Shown in pieces: positions 55,526 through 64,000 of a stretch of 64,000 nucleotides of DNA (its first letter is position 1; the number at the start of each line of letters is the position of its first letter). The translations under genes were made by a program, and so were the position numbers. The DNA is from Amia ocellicauda. Lineage: Eukaryota > Chordata > Actinopteri > Amiiformes > Amiidae. Location: NCBI RefSeq assembly GCF_036373705.1, contig NC_089856.1:1799501-1863500 (forward strand). Direction: 5' to 3'. The notes beneath the pieces are model-generated. The model saw only the letters and a program-made list of their open reading frames with translations, did no database searches and was not told where the DNA came from.

Positions 55526-58500
55526 TCAATTCCTGTGGATTTTGACGTAGGAAGTAGGGATGTAGCCCTCGTCGCCATTGGCTCGGCGCACTCTCGTCCA
55601 GCCGTCTCCCTTGTCCTCCTCCACCATATTGAAGATCTCTCCTTCCGCCATTGAGATGGTGCCTTCACTCGCACCTGGGGAGAAAACATGCCGGGCAGTT
55701 GGGATTGTGTGTGAGCCAGTGTGGGTAACAACGCCGAGCTTCAGTGTGTGAAAGCAAGGTCAACTTGCCACTCAAGCACTGCTCTATTTGTAGGTCTGCT
55801 CATACACACGTCAGAGCCAACAGGTTCTCCACTGTTGTTCTACAGATCAAATTTATGGTAACTAATTTATAATACAAAAATAATTTGATGTAGAGGAAAT
55901 ACAGTGTAATCCCTACTACAACACAAGTTTACTACTATGCTGGAAATGTCATGCACAATAAATCACACATTGGCACTTGTTGGCCCACCTAGCTCTGTAG
56001 TAGTCTGTGTATCAGTTGATCCCCCCTTTCCCAGCCACAATGAAAAGGTGCCGCCCTTACCTGCAAAGCTGTACATTGCCGTGCACTGGCCAATGGGAGG
56101 GGCAGAGTCCTCATCCTCGAAGTCATCATCAAACTCGGCATAGATGCCCTGAGGGTGTTCAGGGTTGCTCCCGTCAGAGTGAGCACCGTCCGGGCTGCCA
56201 CACAAGACCAACGGAGAGACACACACAAAGTACATATTGCAGTTTAGGCATGGGGATCTCGACAGCTGAGGTTCCTCAGACGAGACTGAGGAGATAAGTG
56301 TGCTTCTGTAGGAGTGCCCATAGGACAGTGGCCCTCTAGTGTTTGTGTGTTTGTGCCAGCTGAATTCTGTGCTTTGTGGAAGTTAATACTGTTCCCAGCT
56401 ATCTGACCACTGAACAAGACAAGGACTCACCAGGATCGAGATCTTATTCTGCGTAACAATGGCACAGGTTTTACAGTTAAAATCACCAAAGCTGGGAACA
56501 TTCTAACATTCCCAGAAAATAAACTGAATGATTGTATTTCTGCGTTTCTGTGCGATGAGAGAGGAGCAGAGTTACATTAAAGTTTGGAAAAGATAATCAA
56601 TACCAGGTTTTCACTCTGCTGCGCCTTGATGCAACCCAGAGATTTGGCATCAACTGCACAAAAGGGTAGTTAGTTCCAGACCCCCAGGACACCCAGGAAT
56701 AAAGACATGCCTGCTATTTCCAGTCGATTCTGAAAGTCCCACGATTGACCTCGGGACCGTGTTGCACAGAGCCTTAGTTGTTGTCAAATAAAAGAATGTG
56801 GGTACCTGTATTTCTCATGAGATCCGTTATTGTTGTAGGAGAAGGACGAGTATCGGGACACTTCTCCTCGGCCACCCGCCTCAGCAAGCCAGGACTGTTG
56901 GGAAGGGGAGGGGGTGCAAAAAAGAAACGTTGACAAGACGTCGCCAGAGAACGAAATTCAGAATTCAGCAATCTCCGTCACATTCCAGAACCCTGAGGAG
57001 CTCATTTGCGGGCGACTACGAAGTTGACAGTCGAGTGTGAAGGCATTTGTGAACATAAAAATACGGTGGTGGGTGATTAAGAAGAGGGAGGCATTTATAA
57101 GTCACAAGTGACATCAGTGTTGCCATCTGAAGGTGCAGATGAGAAGCTGACAGGTTCCTAGATTTCACCAAAAAACTATTCATGAAAATCAGCCAAGTGG
57201 TCAATGGTCTGAGTGTGCCCCTGCAGCCTTACCTCATACTTCTGCAGGTCTCCTCGTAGTCTGTCCATGTTCTGGGAAGTCTGGTTGATCTGGGGGGCCA
57301 GGCTGTTGGGGTCTCCCATCTGGGGGTTCTTTTCGTAGACATCTTTCATCTTATTGAGCGCCTCACTACCAACAGACAACAGATATAATCACATCTTACA
57401 GGCCAAGCCCATTCTTGCCCAGGAAACCCTTGCCAACGACGGCACATCCCAGCCGAGAGCTCTGGGGCCCCATTCTCTCCGACACTGGCCAGAGTAAGAC
57501 CCAGGGTCGAGGTGCCGTTCCTGCTTTCCTCACCTCTGATCCACCTCTTTCTGCAGCTCCTTGCCAAGCTCGTCGATCTTCTGCTGCAGCTTCTTCCTCC
57601 TCTGCTCCGGAGGAAGGTGGGCAAAGTCCTCTGTGATGGTTGGCTGGTGGGATGAGGGGGAGGCGGGGGCAAGAACAGTCAGAAGTCAGACCCAGAGTCA
57701 AGGGTAAAGCACAAGGATTATTTCCAGAGGCATGCATCAAAGTGGAGAGAGGCGGTGGTGGATTTGAGCTCTCGTGAAAGGACTTGGAAAGCACAAGGAC
57801 ACGGCAGGAGGCATGAACTCAAACAGAAAGGGGGGGATGTTTACGACAGTGACAGGGTCATGTTCCGCCAGAGGTCAGCTAGTCAAACTAGTCTCATCCT
57901 GGACAATGCCGGGCAAGAATGAATGGCCTTCTTAATAACACAGAGAGGGCCATAATACAGACCACACTGGAATAAAGTGAGCTCCATTTCCCAGCCAGTA
58001 CAAAGCCAGGCGTTCAATCTGTTAAACCTACTTCCACAGAGCTCAACCAGCACCACCAATCTCGAGAGAAAACCAACAGGGCCGGAGTTTACCAACCAGC
58101 TTCCATCAGCCCACACAGGACACCGACGAGGTGACCTACTCTCCTGAGCTGCAGTTACACCTTACCTCCACCAGATGGCAACCACCCCATATTTCACTCC
58201 TAACGTCTAGGTTCCACTTTTCACCAAATCTTTAAATTGGATTTTACTTACTGCAGAAAACACACAAATCGTTCTAAAAAACAACCCCCCCCCCAAACCC
58301 GGAACTTGGAAATCTAGACATCGGAGTGAAATGATTGTGGTTATAGCCTTGCCATGCCCAGCAATGTTGGTTAGTTGTACATTTAATAGCATCCACAATA
58401 ACAGTTTGTCTCAGGAATTAGAAAAACTGAATTTACTAATCTCTCAGTCTGCATTGGAGGAAACTTTTCCCACATCATAGATACCCACTTGTATCGTATA

Positions 58501-61500
58501 TATGGATTTGTATATTAGTTGTAACTTGCCCTGAATATTCTAACTAAGTGAAATGATAACAGTATCAATAAAAGGACATACAACTCATCTAAATAATGCA
58601 TTTGAAACTAGCAAGATTAAAATGAAAAAAAGACTCATCTAGTTTAGAGACGAGAACTGGTGCCCCTCGCAAAAGTGTTGCAACACGTTCACACAAAACC
58701 AGTTTGGAAAAGCACAATGTTTCTAACTCCCTGGGGCTTTTGGGTTTTCAGTAACTCATTGCACAACCCCTAGATCACTCCCAGAAAGTTATTCAGCACT
58801 ACATTTCATTACAAACTATCTGTATGTTATACATAAATGTCACTTGCTAGTGACGCTGAATTTGACAGTGTGTGAAAATGGTTAGGGAGGTCCAAATTGA
58901 AAAGGCTCAGTTAATGAGATCCTGGTGTGCAGCATTTTGGGGGATAAAAAGTTTTTGATTGTGTGTAAACGTGATGTTCATGCATCTAAACTGGAACAGA
59001 AGAGACCGGAAGACGTTTTTATTTTTGCAACAGGTTGAACTTCTTCCTCACACTCCCCCCCCACCCTTTCACCGAACTGGAAAGAACGTTTTAAAATAAT
59101 TACCAACCCTTTTTTCGTGGTTAAGTGTCTGAACAAGACAAAACAAAACAAAAAACAAAAAGACAAAACATCAGCCTTTCACAGAAACCGACGTCAACCA
59201 CGGGCACTAGAAATTGACAGACGACAAATTTGTGGCATTCAGGAAAAAAAAAAAATGCTACTGCAAAGAGAATGAGTGAGTTAAAAATCTGTGCATGTTG
59301 AGTGTGAAATAAACACAATTTGGGGGCAAAGGTGGGGGACAAAAGGACATTGAAAGAATGTTGAAGCTAGAACTAAATGTCACTTTGTGGCTTTTTGTTT
59401 TTCCTTCTCAAGGGCTTCTTCAATCAACTGTTTGGTCTTGGCTGCTCTGAAACACTAGGCCTCCACAGACACACACGCTGTGATGCAGGTACCCGAGGGC
59501 TCGGAGAGACTCGAGCTGGACACAAACCAGGAAAGAGTGCGGTCCGGGAGTAGCTCAGAGCGGGTCAATGGATTAGCACACCACACGCACGTTCACATCC
59601 AATGTGAAGGCATGTGTGTAGAAGTGTGGTGATGGTCCAGAATTGGGGAGAAGCTGCCTTTTACGGGCCTGATGCCAGCTGAACTCCTCAAACCAAAAGA
59701 GGTCTCCAAACCAGCAATAGCAGTGAGACGTTTATACTGGTCTTCCATCACAGCGTCAGAAACACCCTTTGAAATAATGGTCATCTGGCTGTATGAACAT
59801 AACCCTTGGTTTTCTAGCCTTACATGAAGTGAGCACAATTCTCCGAGCTGAAGAGATACAGCGTTACTATATATTGTGGCAAGAATAAACCAAAAACAAA
59901 CTTGAGAATTAAATTGTGAAGAGCACATTCGCATTTGGCGCTTTTGTATCACTACAACTCAGTAAAAACGAATAAATAAATATTATGTGAAACAAGCCAA
60001 TCCCCCCCCCAGCGGTCTATAACTGGGCTCGACTGCTTTCAAGTGGTTTCTTAAAGCCTATTAGTCCGTGACTGAGGCGTTGACCTTTGACCCGGAAGGA
60101 CTTACCGTTCTTTTCAGAGTCCGGAAGGAAGAGATGCGCGGTTTGACTGTCTTATTGATCTCGTTCAGACAGTAAGACAAGGGGTCCCGGGTGAACTTTG
60201 GGGAGGGGGGTCCATTAGCGGGCAAGGGGGCGGGGGGGTTGGAGAAGGGGGTGAGCGGCGGTGGGGGCAGCTGAGACGGGAGGAGGGAGGGGAGGATACA
60301 AAAAAAAAAAAAAAAAAGACAACATTGGAAAGAAGAGAGACACCATCAACACCACAAGCACTACAAACAGGAGAGAGGTGGGGTGGGGGGTAGGAAAGGC
60401 ATAAAAAACAACAGTTACAGGAACAGACAACCCAGACAGAGCAATACCACACCGTCACCAAGAGGAAAAGCACCCTTTAGCCCTTCATGAACACAATTCT
60501 CCGTAATAATAATTAACAAGAGCCATCTGTCGATCTTGCTCGTTGTGCCAGGACGATCATCTTTAAAATAGTCCCGATTCTGGACATCTAAGCAACGGCA
60601 GGGCAGGGAACTAGGCCGAGCTGAAGTTAGTCCAGTATCGCTGTGCTCTCGGACCAGCGCAAAGGGATCCGAGCACTCCAGCTGAGCTTTGAAGGACAGA
60701 ACTAGACCAGCGTATCTGCTGAATGAGTACAGGACAACCTATTTCTGTCACGTCTCTAGCGATTTAAATTGCACCGAACCCCGTCTCTGCAGGATCAGTG
60801 TTCGTAGACCTGGAACGACGCTATACTGAGGCACCGACTTCTTCTTTCACAATGTCATGATCAACGCGCCCATGCAAATAACTACCTAAATAAATACATC
60901 TAAAGTGCATATAGGCCAATAGCACTACAGGATCCCATTCTGGACAGGACTGATATGAAAGATTGGATACAGATCAGACATGGATCATTTAGGGATCAGA
61001 AACAGGTTATTTAAGCACAGCTCAGAACTTGAAGAATAAGTGGTCATAATCTGACAAATGACTCCACCCACGTGAACATAAAGCTACTCAGATCTTAAAA
61101 AGCTTAAAACATAACAGGGTTGCTTTAAGGTGTGGTGTGATATTGCTTCTATCATAAAAAAAACACCCCACGGGAAATGGGTCCCATTTCCTTTTTAAAA
61201 AAGCCGATGAGATGAACGCTGCACTCTCAATGGTCAACATTCAAGTACAAACATGCGTCGACTGTCTTTTTGTGCCTGTTTTTTTTTTTTTTTAAGAGCA
61301 GGAATATATTGAATCTGCTAAAACCAAAACAATGACATCAAACAAACAACGAATATGTGGCAGTTTCCTCAATTAATGGTTCTGTCCTCTGCAGAAGGGG
61401 ATTTAAACCCTAAGCCCTGCCGCTGCGATCCAAACTCATGAACCGTGCTGTTAGGCAAAGAGGGGGTGTAGATGGACAGCAGTAGAGATTATTAATATGA

Positions 61501-63879
61501 TCGCTGCGCATCTCAGAGCACAAAACTACAAGAGTGGAATTAAGAAAGATAGTGTAACAGTGTAAGTTTATTATTATTGGCAATTTCACCCCTTCGAACC
61601 CCCCTAAACCTGGCAATGAAAATTAACCAGCGCTTCTTAGTTTTGAAGAGCTGAGTTTAAGCCACCTCTGGCCTCATAAAGGACTCTATCAATTTGGCCA
61701 CCTTAGATGCAGGCATATAATTTGTGGTCTAACAATTGTTAAAATATAAAACCAGCCACGTATTCCATGATGAGAACTCTATAGAGAGACTTCAGGCTAT
61801 TGGGGGATGTTGGTAATGAACAACGGCCGGGGAGAACCTCAGCCCAGTCCAGTCTTACAGGTCTCCCGAAATCACCAGTTAGATTTGGATTAACTAAACA
61901 GCTCGCCTGTTCAATTAAGGGAAAAATCTGATTGTTGTATTATAAATTGGCATCTTATCTCAACTAATTCATCCTTTTAATATAGTGCACGTGCAGAGAG
62001 TAATTTGTCACTCATCGTTACTCTGTGTAAATCACATATTGGACAAAGGGTTTTGAACAATAGATCAATCTTTCCCTTGCAGATGACTTCTAAAACTGTG
62101 CCGGACTGGGTCTCTTCAGGACCTATGACAAATATAAATGGCCGAGACAAATGACAGACACAGGAAGGATCTCAGCAGTTCAGCCAACAGACAAGCACAG
62201 AGACGGATCAAGGTGGGAGGTTAGAACATGCAGGACAGATGGAGGGGAGAGGGGAGGAGGGGAAGGGAGGAGGAGTTGTGGACGAGATCTTTTGAGGAGA
62301 AGTGTTAATTTCCAGGACTGGATGTTAATGCGCTGCCCGGGGGTCTAAAACACGGTCCTCCGTTGCAGTCTCAGGGTTTGTCCCGTGTGTGGAAGACTTA
62401 CTGGAGACAAAACCTGAGCGCGGGTGTTTCAAGCACAGGGGATGTGTGCGTTCTCCGGGGGTCTGTCCCACGTTTCCAGGAATCTTTGTGTCTGTATTGC
62501 TAAGAATTGAAGAAGTGGGTACTCCAGTACAAGAAAGTGCTAATGGAAAACCTTTTTTTTTTTGGTTGTTGTTGGAGGGTGTGTTGTAGCCATTTGACCT
62601 TTAACAAAATTAAAACCCATATTTAAGTGTGTTTGTTGTTGTTTGTCCTGGATATGAGGAGACTGGAGGAAAATCAGCAAAGGAGGCGTTTGAGGAATGA
62701 GTTTTGTCAGATGAGAAATGAATATAAAATTAAATTAAATAAAGAGTCACAGATTCAATGCTGTCGAGCGCTCGTGCATGTGCAGGGTACAGGTTATGAG
62801 CACAGGCCTTGTACACTCGTGCGCTGGCACAGTTACCGGGGGACTCGCATCGCCCCCTCTGCCGGGCCATGCTGCTCAGACTTTGGCATGCTTTCGGCCA
62901 AGAGAAACACTGTAAGCACATTATGCGATGAAACCGAGACATCCAAACCTCCCAGCTCCTCCAACCCACTCACTGGCTCCCCCCTTTACACCATCCGTGT
63001 GCAGCTCTGGCTCCGCTTGGGGGACTACGGCTACACAATTGTGTGTTCAGTTTTGTGCTCCGTGTTTTGTCACAAGCTGCAGGGCTCTGGCAGAGTAACC
63101 TCTGCTGCTTTGGGCAGAACCTGCCAGCTCCCGGACGCTAGATCAATGACACAGTGCCGTCTGTCGTCTTGCAGTGGTGGGTTGGGAGGCGGAGAGATTT
63201 TCCGGCGGTCTGTTACTTAAGCCAGAGGCAGCCATGCACTCGCGGATGTCCGCCGTGCAGCTCTGAAGAACGGGCCTGCGTAGGTTCTGTGAGAGAAACC
63301 TCACCCACTGAATGCTGGGGGGAACCTCTTGCTCGCTTTCTCTTCTTCACACCATAAATCACCTTCGCTTACAACCACGACCTGGCCCCACATTCAGCGT
63401 CGTATCAAGATCTTTGTTCTGGGTCTGAGGAAGATCTCGCTAGAACGGTCTGCTGGGTTTTGTTTTAGGGAGACCTATCCACTAGTCTCTCTGCAGATCT
63501 GACTAATGGTTTTACTCTTAGGGACATTAATCTCCAGCTTTGGCCACACAGTGAGGATGAAGCTAGCAGTTCCTCCACAGGAGATGTCTGGATGGAATGT
63601 TGGCTAGCCTATTTAGTAATTAAAGACCAGCCGCAGTCCACACAGTACTCTTGAGACGGCTCAAAGGGACACACGGCCACTTGATCCTACCTTACTCTTC
63701 TTGCTGAAGGGCCACAGCTTGTTGCGGTTCTTGCCAACGGAGCGCTCCAGGGGGCCCTTGGGGGTACCAAGACTGCTGTCCGAGGACGCCCGGTTGATGC
63801 CTTGGCTGTAATCCTCGAAATCCAAGTCCCCTGGCCTCTCGAACCCGGACTTGTGCATCTCAATGAGGATCAGAGAGTC
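55526..63879 (-). CDS. trip10: TRIP10 (CIP4), last seven coding exons
   Basis: CIP4-type F-BAR proteins couple membrane curvature to actin assembly. HR1 binds active Cdc42, and SH3 binds WASP/N-WASP and dynamin. Coding exons in gene order: 63879-63691, 60270-60106, 57643-57534, 57365-57233, 56894-56806, 56194-56061 and 55674-55526 (stop). Phases join and give 322 residues. Exon one has [18 protein letters not shown] and LWPFSKKSK, just after where F-BAR ends. HR1 reads [20 protein letters not shown] to [15 protein letters not shown]. An acidic linker has [13 protein letters not shown]3 reads [34 protein letters not shown] and [18 protein letters not shown] and the short tail after TSY match what I remember of TRIP10 better than FNBP1L or FNBP1. 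The F-BAR exons lie past the right edge. Confidence 0.93.
57700..60105. other. TRIP10 intron (57644-60105), nothing further recognised
   Basis: This intron shows no further exon, and the A/C-rich open frames here look random. A short C run lies at about 58288-58298. Confidence 0.4.
60271..63690. other. TRIP10 intron, nothing further recognised
   Basis: A 17-base A run lies at 60300-60317, just upstream of the acceptor on the minus strand (where it reads as T), separated from it by a CT-rich tract. The plus-strand open frame at 62.6-63.2 kb is intronic and matches nothing I know. FNBP1-type long-isoform exons were looked for and not seen. Confidence 0.45.
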
Positions 63880-64000
63880 CTGCACAGGGGAAAGAGGGAG
63901 AGGAGAGCTTTGTAATGTCATGTCGTTGTCAGCCACAACAGATACAGACGGTTGACAAATTAAAGTAAAAACCAACAAAGTGTCTCAGTGAGCTGTTGGG

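Noticed and set aside
62627..63220. 197-codon plus-strand frame
   Set aside because: It lies inside a TRIP10 intron, has no recognisable domain and mixed low-quality composition.

Overview
This is vertebrate genomic DNA, most likely from a ray-finned fish. The evidence is split genes with GT-AG introns, vertebrate gene families, and fish-type repeats: Tc1-like, L2-like LINE, chromodomain Gypsy, hAT MITEs and long (AAT)n/(AC)n microsatellites. I cannot name the species from the sequence.

Left half (1-34 kb) is repeat-rich with a few genes or gene remnants. A degenerate chromodomain Gypsy element with a target-site duplication lies at 2.66-6.15 kb. A damaged Tc1-like transposon lies at 6.59-7.79 kb. 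A four-exon gene of unknown family (about 527 codons, open throughout, all splice phases compatible) lies on the minus strand at 8.3-11.4 kb. LINE fragments occupy 12.5-16.8 kb. The last two exons of a classical aquaporin lie at 18.5-18.9 kb. A solo LTR with perfect 5-bp duplications is at 20.29-20.86 kb. A single-exon ORF of unknown family at 23.2 kb is followed by a 152-bp tandem duplication. A hAT-like element interrupted by a second Tc1 copy spans 26.3-28.1 kb. A PRDM9-like remnant lies at 28.9-30.95 kb; it keeps part of the pre-SET/SET region and the isolated zinc finger, but has a frameshift, lacks the rest of SET and lacks a finger array.

Right half (34-64 kb) is a conserved signalling-gene pair arranged tail to tail. 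On the plus strand is an NSP-family adaptor (SH2 domain plus C-terminal CDC25/RasGEF-like domain), most likely SH2D3A by linkage, with three upstream exons encoding a SAM domain and a Ser/Arg-rich linker. On the minus strand are the last seven coding exons of TRIP10/CIP4 (linker, HR1, acidic linker, SH3); its F-BAR exons lie beyond the right edge. From what I know of the human genome, the same convergent pairing of an F-BAR gene with an NSP gene occurs three times (TRIP10-SH2D3A, FNBP1L-BCAR3, FNBP1-SH2D3C), so this window looks like one member of an old duplicated block. Both proteins act on actin, membrane and adhesion signalling downstream of Rho/Rap-type GTPases. The introns carry at least three short hAT MITEs with recognisable 8-bp duplications.

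Most promising for new biology are the unknown four-exon gene, the SAM exons at the NSP locus, and the PRDM9 remnant.
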